This document shows positions 54,258 to 64,000 of a stretch of 64,000 nucleotides of DNA, one piece after another (the first letter of the stretch is position 1; every line of letters begins with the position of its first letter). The translations under genes were made by a program, and so were the position numbers. The stretch comes from Ruegeria aquimaris (GTDB taxonomy: Bacteria > Pseudomonadota > Alphaproteobacteria > Rhodobacterales > Rhodobacteraceae), in assembly GCF_025751555.1 (NCBI RefSeq), contig NZ_JAOWLB010000013.1, positions 61,264 through 125,263 on the forward strand, written 5' to 3'. Below the pieces are notes generated by a model. That model was not told where the DNA came from, did no database searches, and saw only the letters and a program-made list of their open reading frames with translations.

Positions 54258-54440
54258 TCACAGATCAAAGACGGGCACCAAGGCGATGCGTGTACCGTCG
54301 ATCACCACCTTTCCTTGATCGGGAAAGTTAACCGTGATCTTTCCGGCGATGCTGGATTGCACCTGGCCGATTCCCCAATCGGGGTAACTCGGGTGGCGTA
54401 CATACATGCCCGGTGCAAGAATGGCATTCAGATCGGTCAT
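54258..54440 (-). CDS. DUF3553 protein
   Basis: This is a 60-residue protein. MYVRHPSYPDWGIGQVQSSI and KVTVNFPDQGK-like segments (KITVNFPDQGKVVIDG) match the DUF3553 fold, an SH3-like barrel resembling the tail of UvrD-type helicases. It is divergent from the chpT-like gene with 50 bp between starts. The function is unknown. Confidence 0.8.
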   Translation of the reverse strand: MTDLNAILAPGMYVRHPSYPDWGIGQVQSSIAGKITVNFPDQGKVVIDGTRIALVPVFDL

Positions 54441-54490
54441 GGGCGCGCCCCGTGTGGCAAGCATGTGAAGGTCTAAGACGGAGGTATCGC

Positions 54491-55087
54491 ATGGCCCAAA
54501 GCGGCGTCAACCTGGCTGGCCTGATCGGCTCGCGCATCTGCCATGATCTGATCAGCCCGGTCGGCGCGATCACCAATGGTCTGGAACTGCTCGAAATGAC
54601 CGGCGCCGTTCAGGGGCCCGAGATGGATTTGATCTCGGACAGCGTCAATTGCGCCGAGGCGCGGATCAAGTTCTTTCGCATCGCGTACGGCGCGGCAGGA
54701 GAACAGCAGATTGGTCGCGCCGAAGTGGTTTCCATTTTCGACGACCTCAATCGCGGCAACAGGGTGCGCGCGGAATGGGGACCGGTCGCCCCCGTACTCC
54801 GCAGCGAAACGCGGATGGCTTTTCTGGCATTGCAATGCTGCGAAACGGCGATGCCCCTAGGCGGCGAGGTGGCGATCGAGGAGACCTCGGGGAGTTGGAA
54901 AGTGACCGGCACCGCAACCAGACTGGCCGTCGATCCAAAGCTTTGGGAAGGGTTAAGCAATCCGGCCGCGCTGGTTCAGGTGACCCCGGCTCAGGTTCAG
55001 TTTGCGCTGCTTCCCGCGGCAGCCGCCGACGCGGGCCGACGGGTCACGGTGGAAACCACCGAAACCCGTGTCATCATAAGGTTCTGA
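54491..55087 (+). CDS. chpT: ChpT-like histidine phosphotransferase
   Basis: This is a 198-residue protein. The N-terminal helix carries the phosphorylated His in SRICHDLISPVGAITNGLEL, and the C-terminal half is a degenerate HATPase-like fold (VRAEWGPVAP, MAFLALQCCETAMPLGGEVA). In Caulobacter ChpT passes phosphate from CckA to CtrA and CpdR. It is a single gene here. A consensus CtrA box at 16.49 kb is a possible downstream target of the same relay. Confidence 0.88.
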   Translation: MAQSGVNLAGLIGSRICHDLISPVGAITNGLELLEMTGAVQGPEMDLISDSVNCAEARIKFFRIAYGAAGEQQIGRAEVVSIFDDLNRGNRVRAEWGPVAPVLRSETRMAFLALQCCETAMPLGGEVAIEETSGSWKVTGTATRLAVDPKLWEGLSNPAALVQVTPAQVQFALLPAAAADAGRRVTVETTETRVIIRF

Positions 55088-56341
55088 TCACCCTCGGACG
55101 GTGCCATCGCCCCGCACCAGATACTTGAAACTGGTTAATTGCGCCGCGCCCACAGGGCCGCGCGCGTGCATCTTGCCGGTGGCGATGCCGATCTCGGCCC
55201 CCATGCCGAACTCGCCGCCATCGGCGAACTGGGTCGACGCGTTATGCATCAGAATGGCACTGTCGAGCCGCTCAAAGAACCGCGCGGCAACCGCGTCATT
55301 TTCGGTGATCACGCAATCGGTATGGTTCGAGCCATATTGGCGGATATGGGCGATGGCCGCATCCACATCCTCGACCACCCTGGCCGCAATGATCATATCA
55401 AGGTATTCCTTGCCCCAATCCGCCTCGCTTGCAGCGATGGAGCCGGGCAGCCCTTCGGCCCGCACCTCGACCCCGGCCTCGATCAGCGCGCGCACCAGAT
55501 CAGCACCAAGATGGTCAGCTATATCCTTGTGAATCAACAGACATTCAGCTGCACCACAAATTCCGGTACGCCGGGTCTTGGCATTCATCACCACCCGCAG
55601 CGCCTTTTCCGGGTCGGCGTCCTTATCGACATAGATATGCACGATGCCTTCGAGATGGGCAAAGACCGGCACCCGCGCCTCGCGCTGCACCAGACCCACC
55701 AGCCCCTTGCCGCCGCGCGGCACGATCACGTCGACATAATCGGTCATGGTCAAGAGCTTGGACACCGCCGCCCGGTCGCGGGTGGGCACCAGCTGGATCG
55801 CATCCTCGGGCAGGTTCGCGGCGCGCAGCCCCTCGACCAGACAGGCATGGATCGCGCCCGAAGAGTGGAAACTCTCGGACCCACCACGCAAGATCACCGC
55901 GTTGCCCGACTTCAGGCACAGCGCGCCCGCGTCCGCCGTCACATTGGGGCGGCTTTCATAGATCACCCCGATCACCCCCAACGGCGTGCGTACCCGCTGA
56001 ATATGAAGCCCCGAAGGCATGTCCCATTCAGCCAGAACCTCGCCCACCGGATCACCCTGTTCGGCCACGATGCGCAGGCCGTCGACGATGCCCTGAATGC
56101 GCCCTTCGTCTAGCTTGAGCCGATCCATCATCGCCGGGCTCAGCCCCTTGTCGCGGCCATAATCCAGATCACGCGCATTGGCGGCGATGATCTCGCCCCG
56201 GCGAGCCCAGACCGCATCGGCGGCGGCGATCAATGCGGCATGCTTGCGCTCGGCGGTCGCAAAGGCCAGTTCGGCGGCAGCGGCCTTGGCCCGTTTGCCG
56301 ATATCGGTCATGACGGCGGCGATATCTTCGAGGTCTTTCAT
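55088..56341 (-). CDS. proA: gamma-glutamyl phosphate reductase
   Basis: This 417-residue NADPH enzyme performs the second step of proline synthesis. The catalytic Cys is in [14 protein letters not shown], with [17 protein letters not shown] and [14 protein letters not shown] as further hallmarks. It is the last gene of obgE-proB-proA, 53 bp after proB. The stop abuts the convergent chpT stop. Confidence 0.97.
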   Translation of the reverse strand: MKDLEDIAAVMTDIGKRAKAAAAELAFATAERKHAALIAAADAVWARRGEIIAANARDLDYGRDKGLSPAMMDRLKLDEGRIQGIVDGLRIVAEQGDPVGEVLAEWDMPSGLHIQRVRTPLGVIGVIYESRPNVTADAGALCLKSGNAVILRGGSESFHSSGAIHACLVEGLRAANLPEDAIQLVPTRDRAAVSKLLTMTDYVDVIVPRGGKGLVGLVQREARVPVFAHLEGIVHIYVDKDADPEKALRVVMNAKTRRTGICGAAECLLIHKDIADHLGADLVRALIEAGVEVRAEGLPGSIAASEADWGKEYLDMIIAARVVEDVDAAIAHIRQYGSNHTDCVITENDAVAARFFERLDSAILMHNASTQFADGGEFGMGAEIGIATGKMHARGPVGAAQLTSFKYLVRGDGTVRG

Positions 56342-56394
56342 GGCGGTCCCCTGGCTTGGGTCAGGTCAATGGATAGAGCGTCGCGGCGTCCGGG

Positions 56395-58532
<2,138 letters not shown>

Positions 58533-58560
58533 CTACTGCAAAGGCCGCGCACGGCTCAAG

Positions 58561-59097
58561 TCACAGCTTTCGGCTATAGGTCCAGGTGGGTACGGTCGCG
58601 CCCCGCGCAACCGAGTAACTCTCGGCGTCTCCAAGATACTGAAACCCGCAATGGGTCAAGACCCTGGCTGACGCCGGGTTGTCTTGAAACACGCTGGCGA
58701 ACATCGTCGCGTTGTCCATCGGGTTGGCGTTTACCAACGCCTCCACCGCCATCGAGGCGATACCGGTGTTCCAGTAGATCGGCGCAACCCAATATCCAAC
58801 CTCGGATTGGTTGCGGTCCATCTTCTTGAGCGAGATCACTCCGATCAACTCGGGCCCGTTGTCTCGCGTCGCGTCCATAGCCCAGATATCCTCGCCCCGG
58901 CCATCGGACATCGCACGCGCGACAAACGCCTCGGTCATGCCGGGCGGCAAAGGATGCGGGATCGAGGTGGTCATGCGCGCGACACGTTCGTCGCTGGCAT
59001 AATACTCGATCAGCCCCATGTCCGACTTACGCAAGGGGCGCAGATCGAACCGGTCGGTTTCTATGACAGGCTGATTTATGATTGCATCAAACTTCAT
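58561..59097 (-). CDS. GNAT-family N-acetyltransferase
   Basis: This 178-residue acetyltransferase resembles RimJ-type enzymes (TDRFDLRPLRKSDMGLIEYY, SEVGYWVAPIYWNTGIASMA). The acetyl-CoA loop is somewhat degenerate. The start at 59097 overlaps the LysE-type stop by 4 bp; an earlier start would lie inside that gene. The acceptor is unknown. Confidence 0.85.
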   Translation of the reverse strand: MKFDAIINQPVIETDRFDLRPLRKSDMGLIEYYASDERVARMTTSIPHPLPPGMTEAFVARAMSDGRGEDIWAMDATRDNGPELIGVISLKKMDRNQSEVGYWVAPIYWNTGIASMAVEALVNANPMDNATMFASVFQDNPASARVLTHCGFQYLGDAESYSVARGATVPTWTYSRKL

Positions 59098-59702
59098 TCC
59101 TGTGCTCCTCCTCCGAACACAACAAAAACAACAGAGGCGACGGTCAGCCCCGCCAGCCCCCACATCAGGTATTTCTCGGCAGGCCGTCCTGCAACCACAT
59201 GGGCAATCCTGTCTCCGGCAAAGGTCCAGATCGGATGGAAAACGGCTTGGCACGCCAGCAATAGACCGGCAATCGTCACGGTCGCCTGGAAATGTGGCGT
59301 ACCCACGGCGACAAAGCCGGTAAAACCCGCCACGATCATCGCCCAGGCCTTGGGGTTGAGCGGATGAACCAGCAGACCGGCGCGAAATCCCGGCGGATTG
59401 TCAGCCCCGCCCTGCGGCGTCAGACGCAAGTTGGCGATTTTCCAGGCCAACCAGCAAACATAGGCCACACAAAGGTATTTCAGCCCCTCAAAAACCCAGG
59501 GTGCCCTGTTGGCCAGTTCCATGAGGCCAAAGCCAACCGGCCAGATTACCAGTTGCTTGCCCAGGGCCACACCTGCCACAAAGGGCAAGGCCGCCACAAA
59601 ACCATAGCGCGCGCCAACCGACATCAGGGCCATGTTGGCGGGCCCTGGCGTGCCGACCTGGCTGGCGGCAAAAATCAGAAAGCTGGTCGCGGCGACACCC
59701 AT
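59094..59702 (-). CDS. LysE-family amino-acid/metabolite exporter
   Basis: This is a 202-residue membrane protein of the LysE/RhtB family, with about six helices and the family motif GTPGPANMALMSVGARYGF near the N-terminus. LHPLNPKAWAM-type sequence (VHPLNPKAWAMIVAG) is also characteristic. It is coupled to the acetyltransferase gene, and the pair lies between rpmA and obgE. The exported compound is unknown. Confidence 0.88.
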   Translation of the reverse strand: MGVAATSFLIFAASQVGTPGPANMALMSVGARYGFVAALPFVAGVALGKQLVIWPVGFGLMELANRAPWVFEGLKYLCVAYVCWLAWKIANLRLTPQGGADNPPGFRAGLLVHPLNPKAWAMIVAGFTGFVAVGTPHFQATVTIAGLLLACQAVFHPIWTFAGDRIAHVVAGRPAEKYLMWGLAGLTVASVVFVVFGGGAQE

Positions 59703-59739
59703 GATCCTGTCCGATCAAACTCCGGTGAAGAACGAGAAA

Positions 59740-59766
59740 GGGGACCGGCAATCCTTGCCGGTCCCC
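59740..59766 (-). terminator. terminator of rplU-rpmA
   Basis: GGGGACCGGCA pairs with TGCCGGTCCCC in an 11-bp stem, followed on the minus strand by TTTCTCGTTCTT. It lies 34 bp past the rpmA stop and separates the ribosomal genes from lysE. Confidence 0.7.
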
Positions 59767-59799
59767 CATGAATTTTTTCTAAACCTTCTGGGTTTCGGC

Positions 59800-60069
59800 T
59801 TACTCTGCGGCCTCCGCCACCGGCAGGACCGAAATGAAGGTACGCTGTTTCAGGCCCTTGTGGAACTTCACGGCGCCGTCGACGGTTGCAAAGATGGTGT
59901 GATCCTTGCCCATGCCAACGCCCTGGCCCGGCCAGAACTTGGTGCCGCGCTGACGTACGATGATGTTGCCGGCATCGACAGCTTCACCGCCGTATTTCTT
60001 GACGCCAAGGCGGCGACCGATGGAGTCGCGACCGTTACGGGAGGAACCGCCAGCTTTTTTATGTGCCAT
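59800..60069 (-). CDS. rpmA: 50S ribosomal protein bL27
   Basis: This is an 89-residue ribosomal protein starting [20 protein letters not shown], the unprocessed N-terminus typical of proteobacteria. [20 protein letters not shown] is diagnostic. It is 11 bp after rplU in the standard rplU-rpmA operon. Confidence 0.97.
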   Translation of the reverse strand: MAHKKAGGSSRNGRDSIGRRLGVKKYGGEAVDAGNIIVRQRGTKFWPGQGVGMGKDHTIFATVDGAVKFHKGLKQRTFISVLPVAEAAE

Positions 60070-60080
60070 TCTTTCTCTCC

Positions 60081-60653
60081 TTAGCCTTGGGCCAGTTCTT
60101 TGGCCTGTTCAACCCATTCGGGTTTCACCTTGATCGCGTCGATAGCAGCAATCTGCTCGTCCGACAAGGCGGCCAGCGCGGCGAAGCTGCCAATGCCCGC
60201 TTCGACCAGCTTCTTGGCGGCTGCGGGGCCCACGCCGGTGATCTTGGTCAGATCGTCCGAACCTGCGGCAGCCGCGGCCGGAGCGACGGCACCCTTGGGG
60301 GCCTGGCCGGTTGCGGCCTTGACACCGGTCTTGTCGGCGCCCGAGGTCAGGATCTCGGTGATCTTGACCAGGGTCAGCTTCTGACGGTGACCCTTGGTGC
60401 GCTGCGAGCTGTGCTTACGACGGCGCTTGACGAAATGGATCAGCTTTTCGCCCTTGACCTGGTCGATCACCTCGGCCTGAACGGCAGCGCCGTCAACCAG
60501 AGGCGCGCCCACGACCGGCGCGTCACCGCCCAGCATCAGCACGTCGTTGAATTGAACTTTTTCACCTGCATCGGCAGCCAGCTTTTCAACGCGGAGCACA
60601 TCGCCCGCCTGAACCTTGTACTGCTTGCCGCCAGTCTTGAGGACCGCAAACAT
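60081..60653 (-). CDS. rplU: 50S ribosomal protein bL21 with C-terminal helix-hairpin-helix extension
   Basis: This is a 190-residue protein. Residues 1-103 are a normal bL21 ([36 protein letters not shown]). A linker rich in Ala/Gly/Pro (about 104-130) leads to a helix-hairpin-helix-like domain ([33 protein letters not shown]). Typical bL21 is about 103 residues, so the tail nearly doubles it. The ATG at 60653 is the conserved start. Confidence 0.95.
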   Translation of the reverse strand: MFAVLKTGGKQYKVQAGDVLRVEKLAADAGEKVQFNDVLMLGGDAPVVGAPLVDGAAVQAEVIDQVKGEKLIHFVKRRRKHSSQRTKGHRQKLTLVKITEILTSGADKTGVKAATGQAPKGAVAPAAAAAGSDDLTKITGVGPAAAKKLVEAGIGSFAALAALSDEQIAAIDAIKVKPEWVEQAKELAQG

Positions 60654-60831
60654 GCGTCTTTCCTTCTTGTCACCGCGTTCTTCGGTCCCCGGTTGCCCGG
60701 ACGTTCCGGCCCCGATCAAAGAAGCCACCTGCGAACAGCGCGCCCTGTCACGGGCTGATTGAACGATCCGCCGTTTCACGACAGATCAAACGATAACGAA
60801 ACCCGGCGCGGATTTCCGGCCGGGATGCGGG

Positions 60832-60860
60832 CTTATCGTCAGATACCGGGCAGTTGTCAA
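60832..60860 (-). promoter_or_regulatory. promoter of rplU-rpmA
   Basis: TTGACA (60860-60855) and GATAAG (60837-60832) are spaced 17 bp apart on the minus strand, with a perfect -35. Transcription would start near 60825, leaving a leader of about 170 nt before rplU. Confidence 0.6.
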
Positions 60861-60874
60861 CTGGAAAACGCGGG

Positions 60875-61684
60875 CTACAGATCCGTCGCCCCCAAGGCTA
60901 CGCCAACCGCGCGACCCAGCTCATAAGAGATATCGTCATAGAGCCGGTCAAACCCCTCGAACAGAGCGTCGTTCACCGCCTGCCCCGCTTCGGTGGCGGA
61001 GAAGTCCAGATTCCCCTGCATCTGACCGTCGGTCAGTGGTGAATAGGCAAACAGCAGGAACCCATAAAGCCATTTCCGTGTCTCCGCTTCTGTCTCGTCG
61101 CGGTTTTCGATCAACTCGCTCAGAACCGCCTCGTCATCGCGCGGCAAGTCCTGCCCGTCAGCCAGCCCCAGATAGAAATGGTAATCCGCGCTGATCGCCC
61201 CGCGCACGTTTCGCGGGACAAGTTCGTTGAGCCGGATATATCTGTCCACCAGCCGGTAGATCGGCCGGGTCATGTCCGTTTCCTGCGCGGTCTCGAAGGC
61301 CAGCTCCTCGATTTCAGGATCAGCAAAGGCACGCCGGGCCGCATTCTCCAATTCGAGAATCGTCTGTCCAAGCTCCGAGCCAAAAAAAACCGTCGCTGCC
61401 GCCATATCTTCGGCGCTCAGCCGCTCGGCCAGCACCGCGCGAAGGGTCTCGGTCATCCGGTCCGCGTCGTAGATCGCCTGCACCTGCGCACGAAAGACCT
61501 GCCCGCCTGCCCCTTGGAGCATTTCCTCATCGAGGGTCTGGCCATAGCGCAGACCTTCGTCATGCAATATCTCCACCACCTCATCCAGACGCATCGCGTT
61601 CGCCAGTCGGTCGATGGCCTCGCTGGACCAGGCGGGCCAGGCCAGTGCCAGGCTCAGAAAGACGCCAGCGAAAAACCGCATCAA
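60875..61684 (-). CDS. DUF2059-type exported protein (copy 1)
   Basis: This is a 269-residue protein. The signal peptide MMRFFAGVFLSLALAWPAWS is followed by a helical region with the DUF2059 pattern (LSAEDMAAATVFFGSELGQTILELE). Its start overlaps the stop of the neighbouring paralogue by 4 bp. Members of DUF2059 are secreted or periplasmic and of unknown function. Confidence 0.8.
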   Translation of the reverse strand: MMRFFAGVFLSLALAWPAWSSEAIDRLANAMRLDEVVEILHDEGLRYGQTLDEEMLQGAGGQVFRAQVQAIYDADRMTETLRAVLAERLSAEDMAAATVFFGSELGQTILELENAARRAFADPEIEELAFETAQETDMTRPIYRLVDRYIRLNELVPRNVRGAISADYHFYLGLADGQDLPRDDEAVLSELIENRDETEAETRKWLYGFLLFAYSPLTDGQMQGNLDFSATEAGQAVNDALFEGFDRLYDDISYELGRAVGVALGATDL

Positions 61685-62520
61685 AGATCCTGCGTCGGTT
61701 GCAGCCCGGCCATGCGCCCGGCCAGATGCTCGAACCGGTCGGCCATGATGTGGTACTGCACGGCGTTCAACAACTCATAGACCTCCTGCATCAGCGGCTG
61801 TTCCAGCGCCTCGGTATAGCTCTGCACCTCGACATCCGAGAACGCCTGATAGGTAAAGGCAGCCCCGGCCAACGCCGACAGTTGCAGGGCGTTGCGCAAT
61901 TCGGTCTCGTTCTGCTGCAAGAGCGCGCGCAGGTCCTCGGTGTCCATATCCAGCTCGATCACCCCCGCGGCGCTGGCCGCCAGCAGGAACCGCAACTGGA
62001 TCTCCTGCAACGCCTTGAGCGCGGTCCCCGACGAGTCGATGGCGCGGTTCATCCGTTTCAGCCATTCCAGCCGCCCCGACCCGTGCCGCACAAGTTCCGA
62101 CACGATCGCCTGCCCGGCTTCCTGCTTCAGATCGTCGTCTTCCAGATGGGAATCGTTCTCGGCAATCACCAGCCGCTGCCCCAGCTCACTGGCGTAGAAA
62201 TCGACTGCGTGATCCAGCGCCTCCTCGCTCAGGGTTTCCTCAAGGATATCAAGCGCGTCGCTTCGCATCGATTCGGTGTCGAACACCTCCTCCGCCAGAT
62301 CTCTCCATTGCTGTCCGAATGCCTCGGCATCCAGCCCGAGCATCTGCGGCGCCGAGGCCGACGACAGTGCGATCGAGTCGAGCGCCACGTCGAATCCCGT
62401 GGTCACCAGAAACGCCTCGATCCGCGCCCGGTCGGCGGCCAATCCAGGCCGCGCAAACAAGGAAAGGACCACGATCAAAGCCGCAAGCGGCACCCGACGG
62501 AGAAGATACAGATGTTTCAT
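61681..62520 (-). CDS. DUF2059-type exported protein (copy 2)
   Basis: This is a 279-residue protein. The start at 62520 gives the signal peptide MKHLYLLRRVPLAALIVVLS and onward to the LARP/AA region; a longer reading lacks coding support. LSEEALDHAVDFYASELGQR resembles the equivalent part of the downstream gene (AEDMAAATVFFGSELGQT), indicating tandem duplication. The two genes are translationally coupled. The function is unknown. Confidence 0.8.
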   Translation of the reverse strand: MKHLYLLRRVPLAALIVVLSLFARPGLAADRARIEAFLVTTGFDVALDSIALSSASAPQMLGLDAEAFGQQWRDLAEEVFDTESMRSDALDILEETLSEEALDHAVDFYASELGQRLVIAENDSHLEDDDLKQEAGQAIVSELVRHGSGRLEWLKRMNRAIDSSGTALKALQEIQLRFLLAASAAGVIELDMDTEDLRALLQQNETELRNALQLSALAGAAFTYQAFSDVEVQSYTEALEQPLMQEVYELLNAVQYHIMADRFEHLAGRMAGLQPTQDL

Positions 62521-62642
62521 GGCACAGAGCCTAAGCGTTTTCCGGGTCTCGGCAATGGAAAAACAGGGGCGGCAGAAAACTTCGAACTTTCCGCTTGCGC
62601 CCATCCGCGAACCTCACTAAATCCCCCCTCACAGACCCCCGC

Positions 62643-62732
62643 GGAGAGGTGCCGGAGTGGTCGAACGGGGCGGTCTCGAAAACCGTTGTGGGTGCAAGCC
62701 CACCCAGGGTTCGAATCCCTGTCTCTCCGCCA
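62643..62732 (+). tRNA. tRNA-Ser (anticodon CGA)
   Basis: This is a 90-nt class II tRNA with an encoded CCA. The acceptor GGAGAGG pairs with TCTCTCC; anticodon CGA is at 62677-62679. The long variable arm GTGGG-TGCAA-GCCCAC and the T-loop GTTCGAAT are present. It reads UCG codons. A terminator follows 26 bp later. Confidence 0.96.
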
Positions 62733-62757
62733 CATTCAGTAACCGTATCCGTCCAAG

Positions 62758-62785
62758 GGCTCCGATCGGGGCCTTTTTTCTTTTT
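62758..62785 (+). terminator. terminator of tRNA-Ser
   Basis: GGC-T-CCGATCGG-G-GCC forms a short stem followed by TTTTTTCTTTTT. Confidence 0.7.
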
Positions 62786-62787
62786 GT

Positions 62788-62877
62788 TTCAAAGGGCATT
62801 GGCCGGGCCATCCGCCCTTCGGAGACTGGGCGCTTGACGCAGGATGGGTCTCCGAATGGCCCGCGTCTCTCTTTGAA
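62788..62877. repeat. three-arm imperfect palindrome downstream of tRNA-Ser
   Basis: Three segments reappear inverted in mirror order: TTCAAAG (62788)/CTTTGAA (62871), CGGGCCAT (62804)/ATGGCCCG (62856), and CGGAGAC (62820)/GTCTCCG (62848). The 22-nt centre and unequal gaps make a branched cruciform. No gene or known element was recognised; the rest of the stretch to 63122 shows nothing further. Confidence 0.45.
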
Positions 62878-63122
62878 CGCCCCTCGACGGTCACGGGGCG
62901 GCGCAAAATATCCTAGCATTTCCAATTGGTTGCCGCGTTCATGGGTTCGCCCCGTTAGCGAAATATTCCGGTGACGGAGACCGACACGAAAGCGCAGGGC
63001 GGCCAGAAGGACGGCTCCGTGGCGGCCGATCCCCAAGTCCGGCGGAAGCGTCCGCAGCGAGCCAGGACTCTGCCGGAAGTCTCTGATGACAAACAGACTT
63101 CGCGCCCATAGCCTGGGCCGCA

Positions 63123-63842
63123 ATGTCGAATGGTCCTTGGACGGATGAAGAGAACGACCTGATCGTCGCGGGTTACTTCGCGATGCTGGCCGACGACATC
63201 TCCGCGCGCCGCTACAGCAAGGCCGAACACCGCCGCGCGCTCCTCCCGCTGCTGAACGACCGGTCCGAGGGGTCCGTCGAGTTCAAGCACCAGAACATCA
63301 GCGCGGTGCTGAAGGGGCTCGGCGAGGACTGGATCCCCGGCTACAAGCCCGCGTTCAACTTTCAGATGACCTTGGTGGACGCCGTGGCGCGGTGACTGGC
63401 GCTGAACCCGGCCTGGCTCGGACGCCAACCGGGGCTGCAAACCGCCGCTGGCCTACGCGAGGCGGCGCAGATCTGGGTGGGGCCGCCGCCGACGCTGTCG
63501 AACCAGCCACCCCCGCAGGAGCTGGAGCAGATGCTGCACATCGCCCGCAAGTTCGACGTGGCAGGCCGGGACGAACGCAACCGGGCCCTCGGCCGCGCGG
63601 GTGAGGAGCGCGTGCTGGCGCATGAGCGCGCGGCCTTGCGGACCGCGGGACGAGACGATCTGGCGCGCAAGGTGCGCTGGGTGTCGGAGGAGGATGGCGA
63701 CGGCGCGGGCTACGACATCGCGAGTTTCGGGCCGGACGGCCGGGCACGGCTGATCGAGGTCAAGACGACGAACGGATGGGAGCGCACGCCCTTCCACATC
63801 TCCCGCAACGAACTGGCCGTGGCCGAGGAGTGGATGGCCTGA
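63123..63842 (+). pseudogene. DUF3883 (restriction-endonuclease-like) protein, broken
   Basis: One open frame of about 239 codons is interrupted by a single TGA at 63393-63395, where a Trp (TGG) would fit. Before the stop lies an N-terminal region (MSNGPWTDEENDLIVAGYFA, KHQNISAVLKGLGEDWIPGY). After it the same frame runs on to the DUF3883 core GYDIASFGPDGRARLIEVKT, which resembles PD-(D/E)XK nucleases (Asp..Glu-x-Lys). The expected C-terminal tail is missing where IS-like DNA begins. Such proteins occur in mobile and defence contexts. Confidence 0.75.
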
Positions 63843-63844
63843 TC

Positions 63845-64000
63845 TGACTGGTCCAACTTGATTGTTAGTGCATGACTGGCCTCTGGTCCATCTGGACGAT
63901 GGTTTCAGGGGCTGGTGGCCGATAGCCGAGAGCGCTGTGGGGCCGCTTAGTGTTGTAGTGTTTCCGCCAACCTTCGATGATGACCTGTGCCTCTTTGAGC
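63845..64000 (-). mobile_element. IS3-family element, right end, partial
   Basis: The terminal sequence TGACTGGTCCAACTTGATTG begins near 63845, just after the broken DUF3883 gene. The transposase 3' end lies inside it. The element continues beyond the window; the other end and any target duplication cannot be seen. Confidence 0.7.
63865..64000 (-). CDS. IS3-family transposase OrfB, C-terminal part
   Basis: Minus-strand translation gives LKEAQVIIEGWRKHYNTKRP followed by HSALGYRPPAPETIVQMDQ, ending at TAA. The YN-x-RPHSALGYRPP block is the hallmark of the C-terminus of IS3-family integrases. Only about 44 residues are in the window; the DDE catalytic core is outside. Confidence 0.88.
   Translation of the reverse strand, partial: LKEAQVIIEGWRKHYNTKRPHSALGYRPPAPETIVQMDQRPVMH

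Overview
The window is GC-rich alphaproteobacterial DNA of the Rhodobacterales/Roseobacter type, closest in character to Ruegeria. Signs of this are the ornithine-lipid genes olsB-olsA, a ChpT-like phosphotransferase, PstC and PstA with long periplasmic inserts, a long bL21 with a helix-hairpin-helix tail, and many acyl-CoA catabolic genes. About 57 protein genes, one tRNA, one pseudogene and the edge of an insertion sequence are supported. Most are ordinary chromosomal genes; only the last 1.2 kb looks accessory. The species is inferred, not proven.

Layout. 0-6 kb: lpxD, an acyl carrier protein and a ketoacyl-ACP synthase; an IalB-like secreted protein; a gene-free stretch with two minus-strand small-RNA candidates; a HerA-like ATPase; a DUF2306 membrane protein with an unclear start. 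6-11.3 kb: a complete branched-chain/hydrophobic amino-acid ABC transporter on the minus strand. 11.4-16.4 kb: a PQQ-type sugar dehydrogenase, a small secreted protein, a GlxA/AraC regulator, class II DAHP synthase and a PAS protein. 16.6-26.1 kb: yicC-gmk-gamma carbonic anhydrase, running into phoR-pstSCAB-phoU-phoB; pstS is preceded by two triple Pho-box arrays. 26.1-30.3 kb: a LysR regulator divergent from glutaryl-CoA dehydrogenase, then a SulP transporter.

30.4-48.9 kb is a catabolic region: acetoacetyl-CoA synthetase, TesB thioesterase, enoyl-CoA hydratases and dehydrogenases, a GST/SDR/HCCA-isomerase operon, and an eight-gene minus-strand operon. That operon holds two acyl-CoA dehydrogenases, two SDRs, a nitronate-monooxygenase-like enzyme, a histidine phosphatase, an ACAD10/11-type kinase and an IclR regulator. 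It resembles systems in which a 4-hydroxyacyl-CoA is phosphorylated before beta-oxidation. 48.9-50.7 kb: aroQ with a LuxR-type regulator behind an unusual inverted repeat, then an unexplained structured intergenic region.

50.7-62.5 kb is housekeeping: rpsB-tsf, olsB-olsA, a DUF3553 protein, chpT, obgE-proB-proA, a LysE exporter, rplU-rpmA and two DUF2059 proteins. A tRNA-Ser(CGA) follows. Beyond it lie an imperfect palindrome, a DUF3883 gene broken by an in-frame TGA and cut off by an IS3-family element running off the window.

The most promising leads are the two tandem small-RNA candidates (3.4-3.7 kb), the phosphorylation-dependent acyl-CoA operon (38.2-45.7 kb), the inverted repeat before aroQ-luxR, a consensus CtrA site at 16.49 kb, and the orphan region at 50.2-50.5 kb. 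No CRISPR array, rRNA, prophage or intact defence island was seen.
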